64,000 bases of DNA. It comes from Nitriliruptor sp040882075. GTDB lineage: Bacteria > Actinomycetota > Nitriliruptoria > Nitriliruptorales > Nitriliruptoraceae. The position numbers and the translations under genes were made by a program. The notes under the pieces are model-generated. The model did not search any database and had not been told where the DNA came from. It worked only from the letters and a program-made list of their open reading frames with translations. Shown one piece after another: positions 15,408-24,578 of this stretch; within the stretch, counting starts at the first letter, position 1; each line of letters starts with the position of its first letter. The DNA lies in contig NZ_JBBEBZ010000164.1 in the NCBI RefSeq assembly GCF_040882075.1, positions 9,407-73,406 of the forward strand, given 5' to 3'.

Positions 15408-17245
15408 GAGCGTGCCTCCCCGGAGGCCGCTGCGACCGGGCTCGCACCGTTCGGGTCCTCCTCTGCTGCGTAGCCGCGTGGGGTGACCATGCGTCCGCCG
15501 ATGATCCGGGTCCGGGTGGTACCGATCAGCACGAGTGTGGTCATCTGCACCTGCGTGACGTCGAGTTCCGTGAGCGTCGTGAGCGTGATGCGCTGCGCGG
15601 GGCGTTCGGCATCGCGCACGATCCCGACCGGGGTGTCGGCGGGGCGGTGGGCGAGCAGGATCTCGCGGGCCTCGGCCAGTTGCCAGTCCCGGTCACGGCT
15701 GCGGGGGTTGTAGAAGGCGATCGCGAGGTCGGCGCTGGCCGCGGCCTCGACGCGGGTACGGATCCGCTCCCACGGGGTCATCAGATCCGACAGCGAGATG
15801 TAGGCGTGGTCGTGACCGAACGGCGCGCCCAGCAGCGCACTGCCGGCCAGCGCCGCGGTCACGCCGGGCACCACCACGACATCGATATCGTCGCCGGCGC
15901 GCTCGAGGGTCGGAGAAGCCATCGCGTAGATCCCGACGTCGCCGGATCCGACCAGCGCGACAGCCCGCCCGGCCTGTGCGAGGTGCAGGGCACGGTCGGC
16001 ACGGACGATCTCCTCGCCGAGGTCGTAACGTTCCAGCTCGGCGCCGCGCGAGGTCCAGCGGGCGGCCTGATCGACGTAGGGTCCGTAGCCGATGACGACC
16101 TCTGCAGCCGCCAGCTCGTCACGAGCCCGTGGCGTCGTGAGATCATCGGCCCCGGGCCCGAGCGATACCAGCGCGAGCCGTCCCCGCGCCGGGCGACGGG
16201 CGATCGCGACCGTCGCCATGGCGGACCGGCGCTTCTCCACCAGCAGCTCACCGCCGAGATGCAGCGCAGCCGCCTCGGCGACCGACGGTGTCCCCACCGC
16301 ATCGCGAACAATCTGCGAGGGGTTGGGTACCTCGACGCCGCTGAGCAGGTCGGCGGACAGGCACACGACCGACCAGCCGCGTGTGGCTGCGGCGTCGTGG
16401 ATCCCCGCTTCGTCCGCCTTGGCGTCGACGGTCGCGACCGTGTGGACCGCCAGCGGCGACAGGCCCGCGTCGGCGAGCACGGCGTCCACGAGGTCCCCGA
16501 CCTCGTCGGCCGATACTCCGCGGGAGGAACCGATGCCGATCACCAGCGATGCCGGTCGGTACAGCACCGTGGTGTCGTCCGCCGGCACGACCCGGTCGGT
16601 GACCCGGAGCAGCGGGGCGCCCGGGTCGTCGGTCAGCGTGGCAGGGACCGGCCCGAGCGGCCACGGGGCGTCGCGTTCGAGACGAACCGCGCCTCCGTCC
16701 AGGACGTGGCCGCCGACCGCCGCCAGCGCGCCCTCGGCGCGGATACCGAAACGGGCCCCGAGCGTGCCCAGGCTGGGCAGGCCCGTAAGTTCGGAGGCGG
16801 TCGTGATCACCGGCGTGGCACCGAGGTGGTCGGCGATCCGGTCGGCGAGGGCGTTGGCTCCCCCTTCGTGTCCGCCGGCGAGCGCCACCGCGAACCTGCC
16901 ATGATCGTCGACGCACACCACCCCCGGATCCGTGCGCTTGTCGTCGAGGTGCGGCGCGATCAGTCGGACCGCGGCGCCGGTGGCCATGATCAGCACCAGC
17001 GCGTCTGCATGGTCCCAGGCTGCGGCGATCGCCTCGCTGGGCCGCTGGTCGGCGAGCCGCGCACCCAGGTGCTCGGCGAGCTCGGCCGCCAGACGCCGGC
17101 CGGTGGGGCTCGCCGCCACGACCACGATCGGACCGGGGGCAGCGGCACGCGGCGTCGGCGCGTCTCCGGCGACGTGCCGGGAAGTGTTCGGTGTGCCGTG
17201 AGGATCGGCGTGGCGGGGCTCGACGCCGTGGGTTCCGGGGGTCAT
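15404..17245 (-). CDS. CbiG-CobJ fusion: cobalt-precorrin-5A hydrolase plus precorrin-3B C17-methyltransferase
   Basis: This protein of 613 residues has an N-terminal part (to about 340) that is CbiG. Its blocks are LIMATGAAVRLIAPHL, GGHEGGANALADRIADHL and the C-domain LVIGIGSSRGVSADEV. CbiG opens the lactone and releases acetaldehyde in the anaerobic route. From about residue 355 it is a CobJ/CbiH SAM methyltransferase (LVSLGPGADDLTTPRA, GSGDVGIYAMASP, AIAFYNPRS). The two catalyse adjacent steps around ring contraction. Its ATG overlaps the cobL stop (ATGA). The order CbiG then CobJ is continuous with no frameshift. Confidence 0.94.
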   Translation of the reverse strand: MTPGTHGVEPRHADPHGTPNTSRHVAGDAPTPRAAAPGPIVVVAASPTGRRLAAELAEHLGARLADQRPSEAIAAAWDHADALVLIMATGAAVRLIAPHLDDKRTDPGVVCVDDHGRFAVALAGGHEGGANALADRIADHLGATPVITTASELTGLPSLGTLGARFGIRAEGALAAVGGHVLDGGAVRLERDAPWPLGPVPATLTDDPGAPLLRVTDRVVPADDTTVLYRPASLVIGIGSSRGVSADEVGDLVDAVLADAGLSPLAVHTVATVDAKADEAGIHDAAATRGWSVVCLSADLLSGVEVPNPSQIVRDAVGTPSVAEAAALHLGGELLVEKRRSAMATVAIARRPARGRLALVSLGPGADDLTTPRARDELAAAEVVIGYGPYVDQAARWTSRGAELERYDLGEEIVRADRALHLAQAGRAVALVGSGDVGIYAMASPTLERAGDDIDVVVVPGVTAALAGSALLGAPFGHDHAYISLSDLMTPWERIRTRVEAAASADLAIAFYNPRSRDRDWQLAEAREILLAHRPADTPVGIVRDAERPAQRITLTTLTELDVTQVQMTTLVLIGTTRTRIIGGRMVTPRGYAAEEDPNGASPVAAASGEARS

Positions 17246-18450
17246 GGGCGCTCCGCCAGGACGAGGACGATGGGGTTCTGCGGGGCGAGTCGGTGACCGT
17301 CACCGAGCGTCACGAGGTCGTGGACCTCGACGAGCTGGGCGGTCGCCTCCCACCCGGCGTCGCGCAGCTGCGCGAGCGTCGGCGCGACGCGTTCGATCGT
17401 GGCGAGCGCGACGGCCAGCCGATCGCGGCAGCGCACGGTCAGCAGCTCCAGCATCGCCGGCAACGAGGTACCGCCTCCCCCGACGAACACGGCGTCAGGG
17501 TCGGGTAACGGCGCGAAGGCCGCTGGCGCCTCCCCCAGCACGAGCCCCAGACCGACCCCATGGGTGGCGGCGTTGACGCGAGCGCGCTCCAGCTGCTCGG
17601 CGTCGCGGTCGATCGCGACCACGCCGGCGCCGAGTCCTGCGGCCTCGACGGCCACGCTGCCCGAGCCGCAGCCGACGTCCCACAGCAGGCGTCCTGGTCC
17701 GGGGCCGAGGTGGGCCAGCACCAGCGCGCGCACGGCCGGCTTGCTGATCTGACCGTCGCGGTGCGCGTAAGCGCCGATCGGGCGTGCCCACGGCATCGGG
17801 GCGCGGGTGTGACCCACGACCGAGCGTGGTGCGGTCCGGACGCGTTCGGGGTCGAGGAGCAGCAAGACGTTGGGCTCGGCGACCTCGAGGTCGGCCGCGC
17901 CCGCCAGGTCGGTGTCGTGGATCGCCGCGTCGGGGTGGCCGAGCCGTACCGCCATCACGACCCGACGCGGCCCGCACCCCGCGTCCAGAAGTGCCCCGGC
18001 GATCGTCGCGGGGGTGGAGGACGGCGCGGTCATCACCGCCACCTTGGCGTGGGTGAGCGCCGCAGCGATCGCGGCCCGGGGATCGCGGCCGTGGGCGGAG
18101 ACGACCACGGCGTCGTCCCACGGCAGTCCGATCGCCGCGAACGCACCGGCCACCGCGGAGGTTGCGGGGTACACCTCCAGCGGGATGTCACCGAACCTCG
18201 ATGCGAGCAACCGCACGATCCCGAACCAACCCGGGTCGCCCGATCCGATCACGCAGACGGTGCCATCGGTGGTGCGGATCGCATCGAAGGCAGCATCGAG
18301 GTCACCGGGGATGCGCATGGTCGGGGCCCCGGCAGGGGCGTGGACGTCGAGGTGCCTCCCACCGGCGACCACCAGGGCGACGTCGTCCGGGATGGCGCCC
18401 GCCAGCGCGCCGTCCGGGCCGACTCCCAGCACCACGATGCGATCAGCCAC
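17242..18450 (-). CDS. cobL: precorrin-6Y methyltransferase/decarboxylase CobL (CbiE-CbiT)
   Basis: This protein of 402 residues fuses a CbiE methyltransferase domain with a CbiT domain. Markers of the first are IVVLGVGPDGALAG, VIGSGDPGWFG and VSAHGRD. The second has the Rossmann SAM motif LLWDVGCGSGSVAVEAA. It methylates C5 and C15 and removes the C12 acetate carboxyl. The GTG at 18450 overlaps the cbiD stop by eight bases and gives the usual N terminus. An ATG at 18507 would extend it into cbiD. Confidence 0.94.
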   Translation of the reverse strand: MADRIVVLGVGPDGALAGAIPDDVALVVAGGRHLDVHAPAGAPTMRIPGDLDAAFDAIRTTDGTVCVIGSGDPGWFGIVRLLASRFGDIPLEVYPATSAVAGAFAAIGLPWDDAVVVSAHGRDPRAAIAAALTHAKVAVMTAPSSTPATIAGALLDAGCGPRRVVMAVRLGHPDAAIHDTDLAGAADLEVAEPNVLLLLDPERVRTAPRSVVGHTRAPMPWARPIGAYAHRDGQISKPAVRALVLAHLGPGPGRLLWDVGCGSGSVAVEAAGLGAGVVAIDRDAEQLERARVNAATHGVGLGLVLGEAPAAFAPLPDPDAVFVGGGGTSLPAMLELLTVRCRDRLAVALATIERVAPTLAQLRDAGWEATAQLVEVHDLVTLGDGHRLAPQNPIVLVLAERP

Positions 18451-19837
18451 GATCGCGCCTCTCCCTGGCTGCGGCATCGTCGACGCCGCCTTGACCGCTA
18501 CGGACATGCCCGTGGTCGTCGTCGTGGGTCAGGGCGTCAGCGGATGCGCCCGCGCGGGCCAGCCGCTCCGGCGCGCGGCGGTTCCAGCCGACCGGCTCCA
18601 ACGTGTCGAAGTCGACCAGCACGGCGTCCACGTCGAGGTGCCCGCCGCATCCTTGTGCCCAGGCGGCGAGGTTGGTCGCGACGTCCTCGCACAGAGTGTC
18701 ACCGGCGAGATCGGCGATGCCGGCCGCGGTCCACAACTCGAAGGCGTGCCGACCCGTGTTGGCCGTGCGGACCGCCGCAACCAGTTCGCCGCTGCCGCCG
18801 GCGCGCTCGGTCACCTCGGCGAGGTAGCCGGTGTCGACCCGTGAACGGGTGTAGTGGGTCATCATCACACCGGCTCCCAGTTTGGCGAGCTTGCCGGCCA
18901 TGCCGACGAACACCAGCGACGACAGACCCTGCTCGACGCAGCGCTCGATGGCGGCGCCGGTGAAGTCGCCGACCTCGACGAAGCAGACCTCGTCGAGGTC
19001 GGGCAGCAACCGGATCGCGGCGCGTTCGGTCCGACCGCCGGTCGACAGCACGCAGGTGGAGAGATGCTGCGCCGCCATCACGTCGATCGCCTGGAGCACC
19101 GAAGCCCGCCACGACGCGGTCGAGAACGGCCGGACGATCCCGGTCGTGCCCAGGATGGAGATGCCGCCCAGGATGCCGAGCCGCTTGTTGGTGGTGCGCT
19201 TGGCCATGTCCTCGCCCCCGGGCACGGAGATGACCACATCGATCCCGCGGTCGGCGTACGGATCGACGACCTCCTCGACGGCGATGCGGATGGTCTGGCG
19301 CGGCGTGCCGTTGATGGCGGGACCGCCGATCTCCAGCCCGAGACCCGGGCGGGTCACCACACCGACCCCGTCACCCCCGTAGAGGTGCACGCCCGGCTCG
19401 TCGGTCCAGGCGACGGTCGCGGTGAGGTGGGCGCCGTGGGTCACGTCCGGGTCGTCGCCCGCGTCCTTGATCACCGATGCCTCGGTGGCGCCGCCACCAA
19501 CGTGTTCGCAGCGCTCGACGTCGAACTCGACACGGCGGCCGACCGGTAACCACACGTCCACACGTTCGACGGCCCGGCCGGTCACCAGCAGCAGCACGGC
19601 CGCCTTCGCTGCGGCCGTGGCACACGCCCCGGTGGTGAATCCGGTGCGGAGCTCCTTGCCGTCACGCACCTTGGCCGTGCGCGGTAGGTCCGGCTCGTGC
19701 AGCTCGCGTACCGGCTGGCCGGGCGGCTCGACCGAGGCCGGCGGGGCGGATGCGCGATCGGCATGCACCGGCCCGGCGCGGGCGCGAGCTGGTCGCTCGG
19801 TGCGCCCGTGCGTCGAAGGATCCGGTACGTCGGTCAC
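18443..19837 (-). CDS. cbiD: cobalt-precorrin-5B C1-methyltransferase CbiD
   Basis: This protein of 464 residues has the family signatures LRTGFTTGACATAAAKAA near residue 65, GGPAINGTPRQTIR and GGRTERAA. CbiD is a marker of the anaerobic pathway and replaces CobF of aerobic producers. The GTG at 19837 overlaps the cobM stop (GTGA). The first 60 residues and the last 40 are low-complexity extensions rich in Pro, Arg and Asp, beyond the usual family length of about 360-370. Confidence 0.93.
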   Translation of the reverse strand: MTDVPDPSTHGRTERPARARAGPVHADRASAPPASVEPPGQPVRELHEPDLPRTAKVRDGKELRTGFTTGACATAAAKAAVLLLVTGRAVERVDVWLPVGRRVEFDVERCEHVGGGATEASVIKDAGDDPDVTHGAHLTATVAWTDEPGVHLYGGDGVGVVTRPGLGLEIGGPAINGTPRQTIRIAVEEVVDPYADRGIDVVISVPGGEDMAKRTTNKRLGILGGISILGTTGIVRPFSTASWRASVLQAIDVMAAQHLSTCVLSTGGRTERAAIRLLPDLDEVCFVEVGDFTGAAIERCVEQGLSSLVFVGMAGKLAKLGAGVMMTHYTRSRVDTGYLAEVTERAGGSGELVAAVRTANTGRHAFELWTAAGIADLAGDTLCEDVATNLAAWAQGCGGHLDVDAVLVDFDTLEPVGWNRRAPERLARAGASADALTHDDDHGHVRSGQGGVDDAAARERRDRG

Positions 19838-20709
19838 GAGGTGGCAGGCTCCGGGTGGAGGTCGACGGCCGATGACGTCGGTTCCGTGGTCGGTGCGGCC
19901 GAGCTGCCGGACCAGGCCTCCACAGCATCCGAGGCGTCCGCTCCGTCGCCGCGCGCAGGCCGGTAGGTGTGGGCGAACGTCGGCGAGTACAGGTTGCTGC
20001 GGGTGCCTCGCGCGTGGAGTGCCGGGCCCACCAGCACCAGGGTGTGCATCGTGACCTGCATGTCGCGGATGGTGGCCCCCAGCTCGTCGAGGCGGCAGGT
20101 CACGATCCGCTCGTCGGGCCACGACACCCGGTAGCCGACCACACACGGGGTCTCGGGCGGGTAGCCCCCCACCAGCAGCTCGGCCTGCAGCTTCTTCGGC
20201 CGGGCGGCGGAGAGGAACAGCGCCATGGTGGTCCCGTGACGGGCCAGATCCCGCAGCTCCTCCCCCGCCGGCATCGGCGTACGGGTCGCCATCCGGGTGA
20301 ACACCACGGACTGGGCGATCTCCGGGATGGTCAGTTCCCGGCCGACCGCGGCGGCGACCGCGGCGACGGAGGTCACACCGGGGATGATCTCCCAGTCGAC
20401 GCCCAGTTCGTCGATCGCGTCCAGCTGCTCCTGCATCGCGCCGTAGACGGAAGGGTCGCCGGAGTGGATGCGCGCGACCGTCAGTCCGTCGGCCTGCGCA
20501 CGGCGGTAGACCCCCAGGACGTCCTCGAGAGTGAGCACCTTGGAGTCCAGCACCTCGGCGTCATCGCGAGCGTGGTCGAGCACGTCCTCGTGCACCAGGC
20601 TCGACGCCCAGATGACGATGTCGGCGACCGCGATGGCGTTGGCGGCGCGGATGGTCAGCAGGTCGGCGGCCCCGGGGCCGGCTCCGACGAACAGGATCTT
20701 GGCGCTCAC
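19834..20709 (-). CDS. cobM: precorrin-4 C11-methyltransferase CobM/CbiF
   Basis: This SAM methyltransferase of 291 residues adds the C11 methyl group. Motifs are FVGAGPGAADLLTIRA, IHSGDPSVYGAMQEQ and the PGVTSVAAVAAAVGRELT block. The last 40 residues form a variable acidic tail. The GTG start at 20709 overlaps the cobI stop. It shares its fold with CobI, CobJ, CobL-N and CobA of this window. Confidence 0.95.
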   Translation of the reverse strand: MSAKILFVGAGPGAADLLTIRAANAIAVADIVIWASSLVHEDVLDHARDDAEVLDSKVLTLEDVLGVYRRAQADGLTVARIHSGDPSVYGAMQEQLDAIDELGVDWEIIPGVTSVAAVAAAVGRELTIPEIAQSVVFTRMATRTPMPAGEELRDLARHGTTMALFLSAARPKKLQAELLVGGYPPETPCVVGYRVSWPDERIVTCRLDELGATIRDMQVTMHTLVLVGPALHARGTRSNLYSPTFAHTYRPARGDGADASDAVEAWSGSSAAPTTEPTSSAVDLHPEPATS

Positions 20710-21419
20710 GATGTCGGCTTCCGCTCGGGGGTGACGATGATGGTGGACAGGTAGGGGGCGGGCTCGGAGGGCAGGTGGTCGCGCACGTCCTGGTCCGCCA
20801 GCCCGAGGCGGGCGCCGAACACGGCGCGGTCCGATGCGCCGGCCGCGGCGAGTGCCGCGTGGATCTCGGGTAGCTGGCGGCCGCCCTTGTAGAGCACCAG
20901 GGTGTTGCCACCACGCAGCACGTCACGGACGACCTCGAGACCGGCGGTCATCGGCAGCAGCGTCAGGGCCTCCTCGTGCTCGACCAGCACGGTGCCGCTG
21001 CGGGAGGCGAGGTCCTGCATCGCGGTGATCCCAGGGACGGTCTGTACCTCGACGTCGGGGACCAGTGCCCGCACCTCGGCAGCCAGGTAGGTGAACGTGC
21101 TGTAGACGTTCGGGTCGCCGATGGTCGCGAACGCTGCGGTCCTCCCCGCGGCGACCACCTCGGCCACGGCGAGCGCAGCGGTCCGCCAACTGGCCTCCCG
21201 TGCCGCCTCGTCCAGTTCGAACTCGAGCCGGGTGATCGGGGTCGCGTGCGGGACGTGGGCGAGCACGACCCGCTCGGCGTACCCAGGTTCGTCGGGCGTC
21301 GAGGTCACCGACACCGGGACGAAGACCGCATCGGCACCCAACAGCGCGTCGCGACCCTTGACGGTGATCAGCTGCGGGTCGCCGGGGCCGACCCCGATCC
21401 CGATCAGGACACCACTCAT
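20706..21419 (-). CDS. cobI: precorrin-2 C20-methyltransferase CobI/CbiL
   Basis: This protein of 237 residues has the SAM-methyltransferase blocks GIGVGPGDPQLITVKG, FATIGDPNVYSTFTYLA and PGITAMQDLASRSG. It methylates C20 of (cobalt-)precorrin-2. The ATG at 21419 overlaps the cobB stop (ATGA). No CobJ fusion partner is attached, unlike the CobIJ fusions of many actinobacteria; here CobJ is fused to CbiG instead. Confidence 0.94.
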   Translation of the reverse strand: MSGVLIGIGVGPGDPQLITVKGRDALLGADAVFVPVSVTSTPDEPGYAERVVLAHVPHATPITRLEFELDEAAREASWRTAALAVAEVVAAGRTAAFATIGDPNVYSTFTYLAAEVRALVPDVEVQTVPGITAMQDLASRSGTVLVEHEEALTLLPMTAGLEVVRDVLRGGNTLVLYKGGRQLPEIHAALAAAGASDRAVFGARLGLADQDVRDHLPSEPAPYLSTIIVTPERKPTS

Positions 21420-22867
21420 CTCGACACCTCGGAGCGTCGGCGGTCGGCCGCTCCGGCCTGACGGTCGGCCGCTCCGGCGCGGTCGGCGGTAGCACGTCCG
21501 ACGGTGTCGGCGGCCACGCGCGCCGCGGTCGCGGCGAAGCAGCGGGCCACGTGAGGGGCACCGACCCATGCCGCGTGCAGGTAGCTGGCATGGACGCTGT
21601 CGGTGACGAAGCCCTCCGGGCCGCTGGCGCCGCGCGAGGTCAGCTCCCAGGCGGGCCGGCGGCCGGCACGGGGTTCGACGACGGTGCGATGGAACTCGTG
21701 ACCGTGCACACCGGTCCCCGCAGGGCCAAGCGCCCCCGCGCTCGAGGAGCGCGCCTGCCGATAGCCGAGCGTCAACCGCTCCCCGAAGGAGGCGGTCGCG
21801 TCGATCAGCCCGACCATCGGTTGGCCGTCGAGTTCGCGGCAGAGATACAGCAGGCCACCGCATTCCGCGACGATCGGTCCACCCGCCGCAGCCAGCGACC
21901 GTAGGTCCGCGGCGAGCCGGGTGTTGGCCGCCAACTCGGAGGCGTGGACCTCGGGGAACCCTCCTCCGAGGTAGACGCCGGTGGTTCCCTCCGGCAGCCC
22001 CTCGTCGGTCAACGGATCGAAGGTCACGACCTCCGCGCCCGCGGCGGCGAGCAGCTCCCGGTGCTCCTCGTAGACGAAGGTGAAGGCGCGCCCGCCCGCG
22101 ATCGCGATCCGGGGGCGACCGGCGACGGCGGTCCCGACCTCCGACGCCGGCGCCCATGCGGACGTGGCCAGCGGCGGGGCGTTGCGGGCGAGTTCGAGCA
22201 CCGCATCGAGGTCGACGCGGGCGGCCACCGCAGCACCGAGGTCGGCGACGGTCCGCCGGGCATCGTCGGACCGCTCCGCTGCGGGGATCAGGCCGAGATG
22301 CCGTGACGGGGTGACGAGTCTGTCGTCGCGGTGCAACGCGCCGACCACGGGGATCCCGAGCGGCCGCAGCGACTCACGGACCAGCTCCTCGTGACCGTCC
22401 GAACCCAACCCGTTGAGCACCACCCCCGCGATCCGCACGGTCGGGTCGAACGTCGCGAACCCGTGCACCTCGGCGGCCACGGAGCGGGATGCGGCGGTCG
22501 TGTCGACGACCAACAGGACCGGCGCCCGCAGCAGCCGGGCAATGTGGGCGGTCGAGGCCTCGTCGTCGGCGCCACGGCCGTCGTACATGCCCATGACGCC
22601 CTCGATGATCGACACATCGGTGCCCCGTGCACCGTGCGCGAGCAGCGGTGCGATCCGTTCCGGGCGGTGGAGGAAGGCGTCCAGGTTACGGGGTGGCCGC
22701 CCGGTCGCGACCGCGTGGTAGCCGGGGTCGATGAAGTCGGGCCCGACCTTGTGGCCGGAGACCGCCAGGCCCCGGGCGCTCAACGCGGCCATCAGCCCGG
22801 TGGCCACGGTGGTCTTGCCGACTCCCGAGCGGGTACCGGCCACGACGATCCGGGGAAGGGCGATCAT
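21416..22867 (-). CDS. cobB: cobyrinate a,c-diamide synthase CobB/CbiA
   Basis: This ATP-dependent amidotransferase of 483 residues amidates the a and c side chains. The N-terminal P-loop is GTRSGVGKTTVATGL, followed by KVGPDFIDPGYH and EGVMGMYDG. The C-terminal glutaminase domain has the nucleophile motif AECGGLLYLCREL. An arginine/alanine-rich tail (residues about 460-483) follows. I chose the ATG at 22867, which overlaps the stop of the preceding gene (ATGA), over an ATG at 22882. Confidence 0.95.
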   Translation of the reverse strand: MIALPRIVVAGTRSGVGKTTVATGLMAALSARGLAVSGHKVGPDFIDPGYHAVATGRPPRNLDAFLHRPERIAPLLAHGARGTDVSIIEGVMGMYDGRGADDEASTAHIARLLRAPVLLVVDTTAASRSVAAEVHGFATFDPTVRIAGVVLNGLGSDGHEELVRESLRPLGIPVVGALHRDDRLVTPSRHLGLIPAAERSDDARRTVADLGAAVAARVDLDAVLELARNAPPLATSAWAPASEVGTAVAGRPRIAIAGGRAFTFVYEEHRELLAAAGAEVVTFDPLTDEGLPEGTTGVYLGGGFPEVHASELAANTRLAADLRSLAAAGGPIVAECGGLLYLCRELDGQPMVGLIDATASFGERLTLGYRQARSSSAGALGPAGTGVHGHEFHRTVVEPRAGRRPAWELTSRGASGPEGFVTDSVHASYLHAAWVGAPHVARCFAATAARVAADTVGRATADRAGAADRQAGAADRRRSEVSR

Positions 22868-23877
22868 GCGGCGTCCTGACATGCAGGGGCGAGCTCGTGC
22901 ACGGTGGTGGCGGCATCGGCGACCGGCGCGCCCGTCGTCTGCGATTCCGTCAGGCGACCGATGCCCGGTGCGCCCGGCCAGGTCGCGGGGACCGGATCGG
23001 CGGTGTGGCTGCCCGTCCCCGGATCGCACCCGTGATCGGGGGCGACCAGCACCGCGGCACCGTGCGCGTTCGCGACGGCCACGACCGGACCGACCACGGT
23101 CGCGTCGAAGCGTTCGATGGCGGCACGTTTGGCTTCCGGGTCGTGTTGGTGGGCAGCTTCGTCCGGCCCGGCGTCGTGGATGAGCACCGTGGAGTGCCGG
23201 GCCTCCTCGATGGCACGAAGCGCAGCCCGGAGGTCCGGGAGGCTGGTGGCACAGACGCTGCGGGTCAGACCGAGGGCCGCCGGCGAGTCGGGGAGCACCG
23301 CCAGGTCCGCTCGGACCGGCAGCGTCGGATGCGCTACGCGGCCCCAGACGCGCAGCCGCACCCCAAGCGCGTCCTCGACCGAGGCGATGCGGTGCTGCCA
23401 GGCGATCGGTATCGGTCGGTCGTGGCCGGGCGCAGCGTCGCCCCAACCGGCCGGCCCGATCAGCACGTGACGCCCACCGTTCAGCGCATAAACCTCCGGA
23501 TCCGGGTCGGGACGAGATGCGCCCAGGGCCCCGAGCGCGTCGGTCAGCTGCGTGGCCGTGGCGGTTCCGGCGACCAGGTCGAGCCGCCAGGCCGCTCGGC
23601 CGATCCCGACGTCGAGGCCCGCGGCGGCGGCCTCCAGCCATCCTCGGGCGGGTGCGTCGGCGGTGATGCCGACCAGTCGGGCCAGGCCGACCTCGGTGCC
23701 GGGGTTCGACCCGACGGGGATCGTCCGCAGGCGTCCCACCCCCTGGCGCGCACACAACGCATCGAGATGGGGCGTGTTCGCTCGTGCGAGCGTGGTCTGG
23801 ATGCCCGGTTCGCTGGCACCATCGGGTACCAGGACCACCAACGGCCGGGCGGCGCGTCTTGGAGCCGTCCCGGTCAC
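22864..23877 (-). CDS. alkaline-phosphatase-superfamily protein related to archaeal-type phosphoglycerate mutase
   Basis: This protein of 337 residues has metal-site and core motifs of the ApgM-like branch (COG3635 type). They are LVVLVPDGASEPG, ANTPHLDAL, NPGTEVGLARLVGIT, HDAGPDEAAHQHDPEAKRA and VAPDHG followed by HTADPVP. At the position where phosphoglycerate mutases have the nucleophilic serine (PGSD), this protein has threonine (PGTE). It overlaps cobO upstream (GTGA) and cobB downstream (ATGA), so it belongs to the cobalamin operon. Its reaction is unknown. Alpha-ribazole phosphate hydrolysis or making threonine phosphate are both conceivable; homoserine-kinase-like members of this family are known. 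Confidence 0.8.
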   Translation of the reverse strand: MTGTAPRRAARPLVVLVPDGASEPGIQTTLARANTPHLDALCARQGVGRLRTIPVGSNPGTEVGLARLVGITADAPARGWLEAAAAGLDVGIGRAAWRLDLVAGTATATQLTDALGALGASRPDPDPEVYALNGGRHVLIGPAGWGDAAPGHDRPIPIAWQHRIASVEDALGVRLRVWGRVAHPTLPVRADLAVLPDSPAALGLTRSVCATSLPDLRAALRAIEEARHSTVLIHDAGPDEAAHQHDPEAKRAAIERFDATVVGPVVAVANAHGAAVLVAPDHGCDPGTGSHTADPVPATWPGAPGIGRLTESQTTGAPVADAATTVHELAPACQDAA

Positions 23878-24560
23878 CACTCGATGCCCTTCTGGCCGCG
23901 CCACCCGGCATCGAAGGGGTGCTTGACCTTGGTCATCTCCGTGACCAGGTCCGCGGCTTCGATCAGCGGTGCCGGAGCGTCACGGCCGGTGACCATCACG
24001 TACTGCCAACCGGGACGCGAGCGGAACACCTCGACGACCTCCTCGGTATCGACCCAGCCCCACTTCATCGGGTAGGTGAACTCGTCGAGGAGGTAGAAGC
24101 GGTACCGCTCCTGCTCGAGGCACCGCTTGACCTCCTCCCACCCCTCCCGCGCCAGGTCGGCGGACTCGTCGAGGTCGCGGGACGTCCAGCTCCAGCCATC
24201 GCCCATCTTGAACCAGTCGATCCCGCCCAGCTTGGTGGCCGCGGCCTGTTCCCCGACCTTCCACTTGCCCGACTTCACGAACTGGAACACCGCGATGGGC
24301 CACTGCTGCTGCCACGCGCGCATCATCATCCCGAACGCTGCGGTCGACTTCCCCTTGCCGGTCCCGGTGTGGACCATCAGCAGCGGGACCTCACGCTTGC
24401 GGCGGCGCGGCTGGGTGTCGGCGGTCGCCTCCGGGGTCGCGCCCTCGTAGGCGCTCTTGCCCTCCGACGCCACCTCCTGCTGCTGCGCCTGCGCGGCCGG
24501 GTCACGGTCCTGCTCGCCCTGTTCGACGGCGGCGGTATCCGGTTGGGTGGGCTCCGACAT
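23874..24560 (-). CDS. cobO: corrinoid adenosyltransferase CobO/BtuR
   Basis: This protein of 228 residues transfers the adenosyl group of ATP to reduced cobalt. The P-loop is HTGTGKGKSTAAFG at about residue 65, and YLLDEFTYPMKWGW and VTGRDAP are CobO hallmarks. The first 55 residues are a low-complexity Glu/Gln/Ala extension. It is separated from the chelatase gene by 18 bases carrying a GGAG box, one of only two places in the operon where genes do not overlap. Its stop is shared with the next gene's GTG. Confidence 0.95.
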   Translation of the reverse strand: MSEPTQPDTAAVEQGEQDRDPAAQAQQQEVASEGKSAYEGATPEATADTQPRRRKREVPLLMVHTGTGKGKSTAAFGMMMRAWQQQWPIAVFQFVKSGKWKVGEQAAATKLGGIDWFKMGDGWSWTSRDLDESADLAREGWEEVKRCLEQERYRFYLLDEFTYPMKWGWVDTEEVVEVFRSRPGWQYVMVTGRDAPAPLIEAADLVTEMTKVKHPFDAGWRGQKGIEW

Positions 24561-24578
24561 GGTGGTCTCCTCTGGTGG

